Of a stretch of DNA of 28,999 bases, positions 7,559-14,610 are shown in pieces. The stretch spans positions 1 through 28,999 of the forward strand of contig VAYX01000046.1 in the NCBI GenBank assembly GCA_005885325.1, given 5' to 3'. Position numbers and translations under genes: made by a program. Source of the DNA: Actinomycetota bacterium. Its GTDB lineage: Bacteria; Actinomycetota; UBA4738; HRBIN12. Numbering within the stretch: position 1 is the stretch's first letter; every line of letters begins with the position of its first letter. The notes beneath the pieces are model-generated. The model had not been told where the DNA came from. It made no database searches and was given only the letters and a program-made list of their open reading frames with translations.

Positions 7559-7587
7559 TTGAGAATCACAACCGTGTGATCTAGCAT
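7559..7587 (+). promoter_or_regulatory. DUF3499 promoter with embedded palindromic operator
   Basis: TTGAGA (-35, 7559-7564) and TAGCAT (-10, 7582-7587) are separated by exactly 17 bp. The spacer is almost filled by ATCACA-ACCG-TGTGAT (7565-7580), a perfect 6-bp-arm inverted repeat matching the one before whiB. This is the standard layout for a repressor that blocks RNA polymerase. The -10 lies 7 nt before GTG 7595, implying a leaderless mRNA. Confidence 0.65.
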
Positions 7588-7594
7588 GCGGTCC

Positions 7595-7807
7595 GTGCGA
7601 ATCTGCGCCAAGATGCGCTGCACCGACGAGGCCGTGGCCACGGTGGGCCTGTCCTACGAGCGACGGGTCGTGGTGATCGGCGACCTGGTCCCCGAGCCCA
7701 ACCCGAACCTGGTCGACCTGTGCTCGCAGCACGTCGAGCGACTCCGGCCCCCCGTCGGGTGGCGCGTGCTCGACGAGCGGGTGCCGGTGCCGACGGCGCA
7801 CCCGTAG
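7595..7807 (+). CDS. DUF3499 family small Cys-rich protein
   Basis: A 70-aa member of an actinobacteria-specific family of unknown function. The family pattern is evident: RICAKMRCTDEAVATVGLSY, a central VVIGDLVPEPNPN, then DLCSQHVERLRPPVGW. Two N-terminal cysteines plus C-x2-H suggest a small zinc-binding fold (inference). GTG 7595 gives the usual N-terminus and is the predicted transcription start; ATG 7586 would add three residues but falls inside the -10 box. Family members commonly sit beside whiB and manB, and this one shares an operator-like palindrome with whiB 6 kb upstream. No ribosome-binding site is visible, in line with leaderless translation. Confidence 0.85.
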   Translation: MRICAKMRCTDEAVATVGLSYERRVVVIGDLVPEPNPNLVDLCSQHVERLRPPVGWRVLDERVPVPTAHP

Positions 7808-7886
7808 AGGCCCGCGCCCCCCCGTCGACGCCGCCGTTCGGCCTCCCCCGAGGGTGAGCCGCGCCATCCCTCCCGCGGGGCCGCGA

Positions 7887-7915
7887 CCAGGTCGGTGGCC
7901 GACGGTACGACCTGG
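7887..7915. other. Inverted repeat between DUF3499 and the zinc-ribbon gene
   Basis: CCAGGTCG (7887-7894) and CGACCTGG (7908-7915) are perfect 8-bp arms; an alternative internal hairpin, GTCGG-TGG-CCGAC, occupies 7891-7903. No T-run follows. It could be a terminator-like hairpin after DUF3499 or an operator for the next gene. Confidence 0.35.
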
Positions 7916-7949
7916 CCAGTTGGGGAGCATGAAATGAGGTCAAGAGGCT

Positions 7950-8174
7950 ATGGTCGAACGGCCGGTATTCGCCGACCATATGGACATGGACGAGCGGACG
8001 GAGGGCACCTGCCCGGTGTGTGAGCAGGGCGACCTGATCTCCATCACCATGTCCGTGGGGGGCCGTGAGCTCGCGTTCACCACCTGCCACCTGTGTGAGG
8101 CCAAGTGGTGGTATCGCGACGGGCGTGCCGTGCCGCTCCAGTCCGTCATCGGGACCGTCGCACCGAAGGACTAG
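7950..8174 (+). CDS. Small zinc-ribbon protein of unknown function
   Basis: A 74-aa (or 64-aa) protein with two CxxC knuckles, TCPVCEQGD and TCHLCEAKWWYRDG, about 30 residues apart, forming a typical treble-clef or rubredoxin-like zinc ribbon. No catalytic domain is present. The start is uncertain: ATG 7950 has a weak GAGG (7936-7939) upstream, while ATG 7980 (MDMDERTEG) would give a neater N-terminus with a TATTCG -10-like hexamer 8 nt before it. It lies between DUF3499 and manB, a slot that holds an uncharacterised conserved gene in other actinobacteria. A DNA/RNA-binding or assembly role is only a guess. Confidence 0.68.
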   Translation: MVERPVFADHMDMDERTEGTCPVCEQGDLISITMSVGGRELAFTTCHLCEAKWWYRDGRAVPLQSVIGTVAPKD

Positions 8175-8191
8175 CGCCGGCCCATCTTCAG

Positions 8192-8197
8192 TAGGAT
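8192..8197 (+). promoter_or_regulatory. -10-like TAGGAT for a leaderless manB transcript
   Basis: TAGGAT ends 7 nt before GTG 8205, which would place transcription initiation at or next to the start codon. The -35 region is not recognisable. The arrangement matches DUF3499, comF, prfB and smpB in this window. Confidence 0.4.
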
Positions 8198-8204
8198 GCG
8201 GTCA

Positions 8205-9566
8205 GTGGCACCGCATCGGGACCTGAGCCGCATCTTCAAGGCCTACGACGTCCGGGGGATCGTCCCCGACGATCTCGATGAGGACGTCGCTCGGCGCATC
8301 GGATCGGCCTTCGCCGAGTGGGCGGCGGCGCCCCGGATCGCCGTGGGTCACGACTGTCGCCTCTCGTCGCCATCGCTCGCGTCCGCGATCCACGAGGGCA
8401 TCGCCGCGCGAGGCGTCGACGTCGTGGACCTCGGACTTGCCTCCACCGATCTCCTGTACTTCTCGTCGGGGGCTCTCGACGTTCCCGGCGTGATGCTCAC
8501 CGCCAGCCACAACCCACCGCAGTGGAACGGCCTGAAGTTCTGCCTGGCCGGGGCCAAGCCGGTGGGGCAGGACACGGGACTCGGCGAGATCCGAGCGATG
8601 GCCGAGCAGGACGAGTACCCGCAGGCCCCGTCGCAGGGGACGGTCGAGCGTCGACGAATGCTCGAGGCCTATGTCGAGCATGTCCTGTCGTTCATCGACC
8701 CGTCGAGCATCGAACCGCTGACGGTCGTGGCGGATACCGCCAACGGGATGGGTGGCCTGGTCGTCCCACCGGTCATGGCGCGGCTGCCGGTGACCTTCGT
8801 GCATCTGTATCCGGAGCTCGACGGTACCTTCCCCAACCACCCGGCCGACCCCATCCAGCCCGAGAATCAGCAGGACCTGAAGCGGACCGCCCTGGAGCAA
8901 GGCGCGGACATCGGCCTGGCCTTCGACGGTGACGCGGACCGGGTATTCCTGGTCGACGAGCGGGCCGAGGGCGTATCGGGATCCGAGGTCACGGCCCTCG
9001 TGGCACAGGCCATGTTGAAGCGCTATCCGGGCGCGCCGATCGTCTACAACCTGATCTGCTCATGGGCCGTCCCCGAGGTGATCCTGGAGAACGGGGGCAC
9101 CCCGGTCCGAACTCGCGTGGGCCACTCGTTCATCAAGCAGGTCATGGCGGAGACCGGGGCCGTGTTCGGCGGGGAGCATTCCGGCCACTATTACTTCCGC
9201 GACAACTACCGGGCCGATTCGGGGCTGATCGCCGCGGTCGTGGTCCTGGAGCAGCTGTCGAAGGCGGGCGGGCCGCTGTCGAAGCTGCTCGAGCCGTTCC
9301 GTCGGTACAAGAGCTCCGGTGAGATCAACACGCCGGTCCTCGACCAGCAGGGGACCATCGAGAGGATCGCCGCGGCATTCGCCGAGGGGCGCGAGGATCG
9401 AACCGATGGCCTGACGGTTGAGTTCGACGACTGGTGGTTCAACGTCCGCCCGTCCAACACCGAGCCGCTCCTGCGGCTGAACGTCGAGGCCAAGACCGAG
9501 GAGCGCCTGAAGGAAGGGACCCAGGCCGTGCTGGACATCATCAGGGCCGAGGGAGAGGGACCGTGA
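8205..9566 (+). CDS. manB: Phosphomannomutase/phosphoglucomutase
   Basis: A 453-aa alpha-D-phosphohexomutase interconverting mannose-6-phosphate and mannose-1-phosphate (often also glucose phosphates), feeding GDP-mannose and envelope glycan synthesis. All four domain signatures are present in order: phosphoserine loop TASHNPPQWNG (Ser ~101), metal loop FDGDADRVF, sugar-binding GGEHSGHYYF, and phosphate-binding RPSNTEPLLRLN near the C-terminus. Length is normal. GTG 8205 (MAPHRDLSRIFKAYDVRG) is preferred over ATG 8196, which overlaps the -10-like TAGGAT. The stop overlaps the next start (GTGA at 9563-9566), so translation of the Trm112-like gene is coupled. The neighbouring isomerase supplies its substrate. 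Whether glucose or mannose phosphate is preferred cannot be told. Confidence 0.93.
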   Translation: MAPHRDLSRIFKAYDVRGIVPDDLDEDVARRIGSAFAEWAAAPRIAVGHDCRLSSPSLASAIHEGIAARGVDVVDLGLASTDLLYFSSGALDVPGVMLTASHNPPQWNGLKFCLAGAKPVGQDTGLGEIRAMAEQDEYPQAPSQGTVERRRMLEAYVEHVLSFIDPSSIEPLTVVADTANGMGGLVVPPVMARLPVTFVHLYPELDGTFPNHPADPIQPENQQDLKRTALEQGADIGLAFDGDADRVFLVDERAEGVSGSEVTALVAQAMLKRYPGAPIVYNLICSWAVPEVILENGGTPVRTRVGHSFIKQVMAETGAVFGGEHSGHYYFRDNYRADSGLIAAVVVLEQLSKAGGPLSKLLEPFRRYKSSGEINTPVLDQQGTIERIAAAFAEGREDRTDGLTVEFDDWWFNVRPSNTEPLLRLNVEAKTEERLKEGTQAVLDIIRAEGEGP

Positions 9567-9751
9567 CGGTCGATCCCGAGCTGCTCGAGATCCTCGTGTG
9601 TCCCAACGACCGGGGAGATATCGATTACCTCAGCGAGGAACAGGTCATCGTGTGCCGGATGTGCGGCTACCGGTATCCGGTTCGCGACGGGATCCCCGTG
9701 ATGCTGATCGACCAGGCGGAGAAGCCGGGCACGAAGAAGAAGCGCCGGTGA
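9563..9751 (+). CDS. Trm112/UPF0434-like small zinc-binding protein
   Basis: A 62-aa protein with the Trm112-family layout: LLEILVCPNDRGDIDYL, then VCRMCGYRYPVRDGIPVMLID. One CPND cysteine plus a C-x2-C pair remain of the four cysteines seen in some members. In other organisms Trm112 activates methyltransferases; bacterial members are mostly uncharacterised. The start is GTG 9563, overlapping the manB stop by 4 bp with GGGAGAGGGA upstream; its own stop overlaps the next GTG by 4 bp. The in-frame ORF extending upstream inside manB is an artefact. Its position between a mutase and an isomerase is conserved in actinobacteria as I recall. Confidence 0.85.
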   Translation: MTVDPELLEILVCPNDRGDIDYLSEEQVIVCRMCGYRYPVRDGIPVMLIDQAEKPGTKKKRR

Positions 9752-10806
9752 TCGACCTCGACGACGAGCAGGCCGTTCGGGCCGGCGATCCGGGCGGGAT
9801 GCTGGCGAACGTGGCGGCTTTTTCCGAGCACTGTCGCGAGGGCTATCGCCTGGGCCGGCGTGCCGCGCCGCTGCCCGACGTCCAGGACGTTCGGTCAATC
9901 GCGTTCTGCGGGATGGGTGGCTCGGCCGTGGCCGGCGACATGATCAGGGCCATGTACGCGGACCGGCTCCCGGTGCCAGTGGTGGTCGTCCGGACTTCCG
10001 AGCTGCCCGAGTTCTGCGGGCCGCACTCCCTCGTGCTGGCATCCTCCTACTCGGGGGGCACGGCGGAGGCGCTCGCGTGCTTCGAGGAGGCCGTGAAGCG
10101 CGGATGCCGCGTGATCGCCATCGCCTCCGGTGGCGAGCTCGCGGCTCGAGCCCAGGAGCTGGAGCTGGCTCGCGTGGCGCTGCCGGACGGGTTCATGCCT
10201 CGGGCCGCCCTGGGGTACATCGCGCTCGGGGCGCTCGGCGTGCTCGAGGCGGTGGGGTTCCTCCCCCCGCTGGAGCACGACGTGGAGGTGGCCACGGCCG
10301 AGCTCGCCGCGCTCGCCGCGACGTGCGCGCCGTCGGCCCCGTCGGAGGTGAACCCGGCCAAGCGCCTGGCCGGCCGGATAGGGGACCGGACCCCGGTGGT
10401 GTGGGGGGGCGAGGGCATCGGCTCGGTCGCCGCCGGCAGGTGGAAGACGCAGTTCAACGAGAACGCCAAGGTCCCGGCGTGGGCGTCGTCCCTTCCCGAG
10501 CTGGACCACAACGAGGTGGTCGGGTGGTCGCAGGGGGCCGGGTCACGTTCGTTCCTGGTGGCCCTTCGGCACGAGGGTGAGCCTCCGGACGTCGCCGCCC
10601 GATTCGCGCCGTCCCTCGACATCGCCAGGTCCGCCGGCGCGTCCGTCGAGGAGGTGTGGGCGTCGGGAGGATCGGCACTGTCCCGGTTCCTCTCGCTCGC
10701 GCTCCTCGGAGACTTCACGACGAGCTATCTGGGCATCGCCCGGGGCGTCGACCCCACGCCGATCGAGGCCATCGAGCGCGTCAAGCGAGCGCTCGCGGAG
10801 GCTTGA
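9748..10806 (+). CDS. Bifunctional phosphoglucose/phosphomannose isomerase, SIS family
   Basis: A 352-aa isomerase linking fructose-6-phosphate with glucose-6-phosphate and mannose-6-phosphate. The N-terminal SIS domain shows IAFCGMGGSAVAGD (phosphosugar loop, ~52-65) and the ASSYSGGTAEAL motif; the C-terminal PGI/PMI-specific domain shows NENAKVPAW and ELDHNEVVGW, with the catalytic Glu/His typical of the family. GTG 9748 overlaps the preceding stop (GTGA) and gives MIDLDDEQAVRAGDPG, a normal N-terminus. It acts directly upstream of the phosphomannomutase in GDP-mannose supply. In Mycobacterium the equivalent gene also sits beside manB. The alternative, a single-activity PMI, is less likely given the full-length C-terminal domain. 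Confidence 0.88.
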   Translation: MIDLDDEQAVRAGDPGGMLANVAAFSEHCREGYRLGRRAAPLPDVQDVRSIAFCGMGGSAVAGDMIRAMYADRLPVPVVVVRTSELPEFCGPHSLVLASSYSGGTAEALACFEEAVKRGCRVIAIASGGELAARAQELELARVALPDGFMPRAALGYIALGALGVLEAVGFLPPLEHDVEVATAELAALAATCAPSAPSEVNPAKRLAGRIGDRTPVVWGGEGIGSVAAGRWKTQFNENAKVPAWASSLPELDHNEVVGWSQGAGSRSFLVALRHEGEPPDVAARFAPSLDIARSAGASVEEVWASGGSALSRFLSLALLGDFTTSYLGIARGVDPTPIEAIERVKRALAEA

Positions 10807-10809
10807 GGC

Positions 10810-11649
10810 GTGCCGGGGCTGCCCGGGCCGCGCGACTCCTTCGCCGATCAGGCGGCCGAGGTGGTCCGGTCCCAGACGGCGTTTGCCCCCGCGGTGGCCA
10901 TCATCCTCGGATCGGGCCTCGGCGGGGCGACGGAAGGCCTGGTCGAGGAGGCGTCGTTCTCCTTCGCGGAGCTGCCCGGGTTCCCTCGGCCGACCGTGCC
11001 CGGCCATGCCGGGCGCCTGGTCCTGGGGAAGCTGGCCGGGATCCCCGCGGCGGCCTTCCGGGGGCGGATCCATTTCTACGAGGGGAACGACATGCCGGCC
11101 TGCGCGCTCCCAGTCCGGCTTGCCCGGCTGCTCGGCGCGGGGACGGTCATCCTGACCGCCGCGACCGGAGGGATCGCCGAGGGACTGGACACCGGGCACC
11201 TGGTCGTGGGCACCGATCACATCAACTTCATGGGGGTGAGCCCGCTCCACGGATGGCGGTACCCGGATGGGACGCCACCGTTCGTGGACATGGTGGGGGC
11301 CTACGACGAGAAGCTCTCGGACCTTGCCGTCGAGGCCGCGGAACGTCTGGGGGTCCCGGTCGAGCGAGGGGTCTACGCGGCGACGTCCGGGCCGAATTAT
11401 GAGACCCCCGCCGAGATCGAGTTCCTCCGATCCTCCGGTGCCGCGGTGGTCGGGATGTCGGTGGTCCCCGAGGCCGTCCCGGCCCGGGCGCTCGGGATGC
11501 GGGTGCTCGGGTTGTTCTTCGTCACGAACAAGGTGGGCGTCGAGGTGAGCCACGAGGAGGTCCTGAAGGCATCGGATGCAATGGCCGGGGCCATCGGCGC
11601 CGTGATCGCCGACGTGCTTTCGAAAGGAGCGGGATGGACTGCGACGTGA
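10810..11649 (+). CDS. Purine nucleoside phosphorylase (trimeric PNP/MTAP family)
   Basis: A 279-aa phosphorylase cleaving purine nucleosides with phosphate. Family signatures run in order: AIILGSGLGG (phosphate loop), PGHAGRLVLG, RIHFYEGNDM, ILTAATGGIAEGL, DHINFMGVSPL, SGPNYETPAEIEFL and VGMSVVPEAVPAR then FVTNKVG. The Glu of YETPAE and the Asn of VTNK are the residues that select 6-oxopurines, pointing to inosine/guanosine rather than methylthioadenosine. GTG 10810 starts 3 bp after the isomerase stop; its 3' end overlaps ahcY by 16 bp. Coupling with S-adenosylhomocysteinase suggests salvage of the nucleoside released there, although adenosine would first need deamination if the specificity call is right. 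Confidence 0.9.
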   Translation: MPGLPGPRDSFADQAAEVVRSQTAFAPAVAIILGSGLGGATEGLVEEASFSFAELPGFPRPTVPGHAGRLVLGKLAGIPAAAFRGRIHFYEGNDMPACALPVRLARLLGAGTVILTAATGGIAEGLDTGHLVVGTDHINFMGVSPLHGWRYPDGTPPFVDMVGAYDEKLSDLAVEAAERLGVPVERGVYAATSGPNYETPAEIEFLRSSGAAVVGMSVVPEAVPARALGMRVLGLFFVTNKVGVEVSHEEVLKASDAMAGAIGAVIADVLSKGAGWTAT

Positions 11650-12890
11650 AGGACCTCGGCCTGGCCGAGAAGGGGCGCGAGCGTATCGAGTGGGCCGCGG
11701 GGGAGATGGGCGTCCTGGCGCTGGTCCGGGAGCGGTTCGAGAAGGAGCGACCCCTCGAGGGGATCAGGATCGGGGCGTGCATGCACGTCACGACCGAGAC
11801 CGCCAACCTCGTCGACGCCCTGAAGGCCGGGGGCGCGGAGGTGGCCCTCTGCGCGTCGAACCCCCTGTCCACCCAGGACGACGTGGCGGCGGCGATCTGC
11901 GATCAGAGCGGGATCGACGTCTATGCGATCAAGGGCGAGGACAACGAGACCTACTACCGGCACATCAACGCCGTCCTGGACCACCGGCCCAACGTGACGA
12001 TGGACGATGGGGCCGACCTGGTGAGCCTGCTGCACCGGGAGCGTCAGGACCAGCTCCAGGAGGTCATCGGGGGGACGGAGGAGACCACGACCGGGATCAT
12101 CCGGCTCCGGGCGATGGCGAACGACGGGGCGCTCAAGTACCCCATCGTGTCGGTGAACGACGCCGACACCAAGCACCTGTTCGACAACCGGTTCGGCACC
12201 GGGCAGTCCACGATCGACGCGATCATGCGGGCCACGAACCTGTTGCTCGCCGGCCGGACCGTCGTGGTGTGCGGCTACGGCATGTGCGGCCGGGGCGTCG
12301 CATCGCGAGCGCGAGGAATGGGCGCGAAGGTGGTCGTGACCGAGGTCGATCCCATCCGGGCGCTCGAAGCCGCGATGGAGGGTTACGGGGTGATGCCCCT
12401 CCGCGACGCGGCCCGGATCGGCGACGTGTTCGTCACCGTGACCGGGGATCGCGGGGTGATCGGGCGTGAGCACCTGGAGGTCATGCGAGACGGCGCGGTC
12501 ATGGCCAACGCCGGCCACTTCGACGTGGAGATCGACAAGGCCGCTCTCGAGGGTCTCGCGTCGGGCAAGCGGCGCATCCGCGAGTTCGTCGACGAGTATC
12601 GGCTGGCCGACGGGAGACGGCTCCACCTGCTGGCCGAGGGACGGCTGGTGAACCTGGCCGCGGCGGAAGGCCATCCCGCGGCGGTCATGGACATGTCGTT
12701 CGCCAACCAGGCCCTCTCCGTAGAGTGGGTGGTGAAGAACAGGGGCTTGCTCTCGCCCGGCGTCTACCCGGTGCCGGCCGAGATCGACGGCGAGGTCGCA
12801 ACGCTGAAGCTGCGCGCCATGCGGATCGAGATCGACGAGCTCACGGCGGAACAGCAGGAGTACCTGCGGTCGTGGCAGCAGGGGACCTAG
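11634..12890 (+). CDS. ahcY: S-adenosylhomocysteinase, short (archaeal/Thermotoga-like) form
   Basis: A 418-aa NAD-dependent hydrolase converting S-adenosylhomocysteine to homocysteine plus adenosine, thereby relieving product inhibition of methyltransferases. Substrate-domain motifs include HVTTETANLVDAL, CASNPLSTQDDVAAA and GEDNETYYRH; the Rossmann dinucleotide loop is VVCGYGMCGRGVA; the C-terminal helix LTAEQQEYLRSWQ resembles archaeal and Thermotoga enzymes and lacks the canonical KPxxYRY ending. At 418 residues it also lacks the ~40-residue insertion of the long bacterial/mycobacterial form. ATG 11634 lies inside the end of the phosphorylase gene behind AAAGGAG, a good ribosome-binding site. 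Some short homologues act on S-inosylhomocysteine instead, so substrate should be treated as probable. Confidence 0.92.
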   Translation: MDCDVKDLGLAEKGRERIEWAAGEMGVLALVRERFEKERPLEGIRIGACMHVTTETANLVDALKAGGAEVALCASNPLSTQDDVAAAICDQSGIDVYAIKGEDNETYYRHINAVLDHRPNVTMDDGADLVSLLHRERQDQLQEVIGGTEETTTGIIRLRAMANDGALKYPIVSVNDADTKHLFDNRFGTGQSTIDAIMRATNLLLAGRTVVVCGYGMCGRGVASRARGMGAKVVVTEVDPIRALEAAMEGYGVMPLRDAARIGDVFVTVTGDRGVIGREHLEVMRDGAVMANAGHFDVEIDKAALEGLASGKRRIREFVDEYRLADGRRLHLLAEGRLVNLAAAEGHPAAVMDMSFANQALSVEWVVKNRGLLSPGVYPVPAEIDGEVATLKLRAMRIEIDELTAEQQEYLRSWQQGT

Positions 12891-12901
12891 CCGGGGGCGG
12901 C

Positions 12902-13549
12902 GTGAGCGAGCCCGTCTCGGTCCGCGCCAGGTTCGAGCGGTTCCCCGCGACCGTCAAAGGCGCGTTCATCATCCGGGGCGAGGATCCCAACCCGCACCAG
13001 GTGGTGTTCCGCGAGGCACGGGTGGTGGCGATCGGAGGCGCGCAGGCCCATCCCATCGCCATGACGGCCGCGACCCTCGACGTGGCGCCGCGGCGGGACG
13101 TCTTCGTGCCGTTCGAGATGGCGGTCACCGACATGGACCCTGGGTGGTACGAGCTCGAGTGCGAGCTCGACGTCGACGGCAGGCCCTGGACGTTCCCCGG
13201 AGGCAGGCGATTCTCCGTCGCCTGGCCGAGAGCGACGCTCCGGCGGGGCCAGGTTCAGGTGGGCCGGGCGATCGATCTCCCCGGGGGCGCCACCGTGAAG
13301 GTGGAGCAGATCGATTGCGGGGGTGACTCGATCAAGGTCCACGTTTTGGTGACCCCGCCGGAGCCGGTCACGGTACGGCTGTCCGCCGACGGCGGGCGAC
13401 TCCCCGTTCTCGAGTCCGACTTCGACGCGACGAGCGGGCGGGGCAAGGTGGTGGCCTACCCCTTGCTCCGGGCTCACTCGAGCCTTCGCATCGAGGTGAA
13501 GGGTCCATCCCGGGCCGGGCAGGGCACCCTCGACATTCGGCTGCCGTAG
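12902..13549 (+). CDS. Conserved-looking hypothetical protein, beta-rich
   Basis: A 215-aa protein I do not recognise. It lacks a signal peptide, TM helix or cysteine motif (one Cys only) and has alternating hydrophobic segments (VVFREARVVAIGG, VFVPFEMAV, WYELECELDVDG, IKVHVLVTPP) suggestive of two immunoglobulin- or C2-like beta-sandwich domains, ending TLDIRLP. GTG 12902 follows ahcY by 11 bp with a GGGGGCGG ribosome-binding site, so it is the last gene of the manB-ahcY run. The open frame extending upstream inside ahcY is a shadow. Codon use is like its neighbours. Function unknown. Confidence 0.75.
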   Translation: MSEPVSVRARFERFPATVKGAFIIRGEDPNPHQVVFREARVVAIGGAQAHPIAMTAATLDVAPRRDVFVPFEMAVTDMDPGWYELECELDVDGRPWTFPGGRRFSVAWPRATLRRGQVQVGRAIDLPGGATVKVEQIDCGGDSIKVHVLVTPPEPVTVRLSADGGRLPVLESDFDATSGRGKVVAYPLLRAHSSLRIEVKGPSRAGQGTLDIRLP

Positions 13550-13585
13550 GCCGGTCCCGCCTTCGCGGCCCGTCCCTCGTCGATC

Positions 13586-13613
13586 TTGTGATGTCGGTGC
13601 CCCGCGCTAGGTT
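13586..13613 (+). promoter_or_regulatory. comF promoter, leaderless
   Basis: TTGTGA (13586-13591) and TAGGTT (13608-13613) are 16 bp apart, and TAGGTT lies 6 nt before GTG 13620. Transcription should begin on the start codon itself. This is one of the clearest promoters in the window. Confidence 0.55.
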
Positions 13614-13619
13614 CGCCCC

Positions 13620-14360
13620 GTGCTCGGGCGGCTGCTCGACGTCCTGTTCCCCAACCGCTGCGCGGGGTGTGGCTCCGGGCCCTGGCCGTTCTGCGCCGGA
13701 TGCGGCGCCCAACTGATCGCCCTTTCCCCGCCGTGGTGCGAGCGCTGCGGCGTTCCGTGGAGCGGCGCGCGGCCCCGATGCCCGGAGTGTCCTCCTGCGG
13801 AGATCGACCTGACCAGGGCCCCGTTCCTGTTCCATGGCCCGGCTCGTCATGCCGTGCACCGGTTGAAGTTCGCCGGATGGCGTCCGGTGGCGGCCGCGCT
13901 CGGTGGCGCGATGGTGGCGGTGTGGCCACCTTCGGCCGAACCGGACGCGGTCACGTGGGTGCCGCTGTCTCGCCGGCGCCTGTCCGAGCGAGGCTTCGAC
14001 CAGGCCCGGGCCCTCGCGGAGGCGGTGAGTGCCGCGTCGTCCGTCGGCACCGTCCCGCTCCTGGAGCGGACGCTCGACCTGCCGCCGCAGGCCAGGCGGA
14101 GGGGCGAGGAGCGCCGGGCGGCGATGGCCGGCGCGTTCCGCCCGGTGGGGCCGTGCCCGGCCCGAGTGATCCTGGTCGACGATGTGCTCACCACGGGCGC
14201 GACGGCGGGGGCGTGCGCCCGCGCCCTGCGGGAAGCGGGCGCCCGCCACGTCACCGTGCTCACGGCGGCCAGGGCCGTCCCTGCGCCACTCCCCGCTCGC
14301 TATACTCGCGGCGGGCTCACGCCTGGGTCTGTGGTTGCCCGGGGGACATCCTCCCGGTAG
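13620..14360 (+). CDS. comF: ComF family phosphoribosyltransferase-like protein
   Basis: A 246-aa protein with an N-terminal double zinc ribbon (FPNRCAGCGSG, FCAGCGAQL, WCERCGVPW, CPECPP) and a C-terminal phosphoribosyltransferase fold with the PRPP loop VILVDDVLTTGATAGA. ComF is needed for DNA uptake in competent bacteria, but homologues are almost universal and may have a general DNA or nucleotide role. The start is GTG 13620 (MLGRLLDVLFPNRC), leaderless by promoter position. In actinobacteria it commonly precedes hpf and secA, as here. A TATACT promoter for the downstream RNA lies within its last 60 bp, so the C-terminal tail after ~AARAVPAPLPARY may be poorly conserved. Confidence 0.9.
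   Translation: MLGRLLDVLFPNRCAGCGSGPWPFCAGCGAQLIALSPPWCERCGVPWSGARPRCPECPPAEIDLTRAPFLFHGPARHAVHRLKFAGWRPVAAALGGAMVAVWPPSAEPDAVTWVPLSRRRLSERGFDQARALAEAVSAASSVGTVPLLERTLDLPPQARRRGEERRAAMAGAFRPVGPCPARVILVDDVLTTGATAGACARALREAGARHVTVLTAARAVPAPLPARYTRGGLTPGSVVARGTSSR
14301..14306 (+). promoter_or_regulatory. -10 element TATACT for the hpf leader RNA
   Basis: TATACT is near consensus and lies inside the comF 3' end. Transcription from about 14313 would yield a ~300-nt leader before hpf. The -35 region (about 14278-14283) is weak. Confidence 0.5.
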
Positions 14361-14605
14361 TCGATGCCAGTCGCAGGCGAAACGACCCACGTAAGGCGAC
14401 CGTTGGTCGCTGAGCATGGTGCGGTTTAGATGTAAGCCCTGCCCCGGGCGGCGAGTCCGTACGGGAGAAGGTGCTAAGGCGTCCGCTGGACGGCGAACCC
14501 CTCCGCAGGCGAGTGTGGGGTCAAAGACCAGGTCAGCCAGGCGTGAGCCCACGACCCACCCGGACCGAGCGCCGGCCGGGCGGCCCCGTGTGGGGGGAGG
14601 AAGTG
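14313..14605 (+). ncRNA. Structured leader RNA upstream of hpf, probable raiA RNA motif
   Basis: About 290 nt between TATACT and the hpf ribosome-binding site are mostly noncoding but full of helices: CCGGGGG/CCTCCCGG (14339-14357, one G-U), GCGACC-GTT-GGTCGC (14396-14410), CGTCC-GCT-GGACG (14480-14492) and ACCCC/GGGGT (14497-14521). Purine-rich single-stranded stretches (GGAGAAGGTGCTAAGG, TCAAAGACCAGG) lie between them, as in large structured RNAs. From the literature, the raiA motif is a large conserved RNA found mainly upstream of raiA/hpf genes in Firmicutes and Actinobacteria. The location is exact, but I identify it by position and structure, not by aligning to the motif. Exact ends are uncertain. 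It may act in cis on hpf or as an independent RNA. Confidence 0.62.
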
Positions 14606-14610
14606 GGCGG

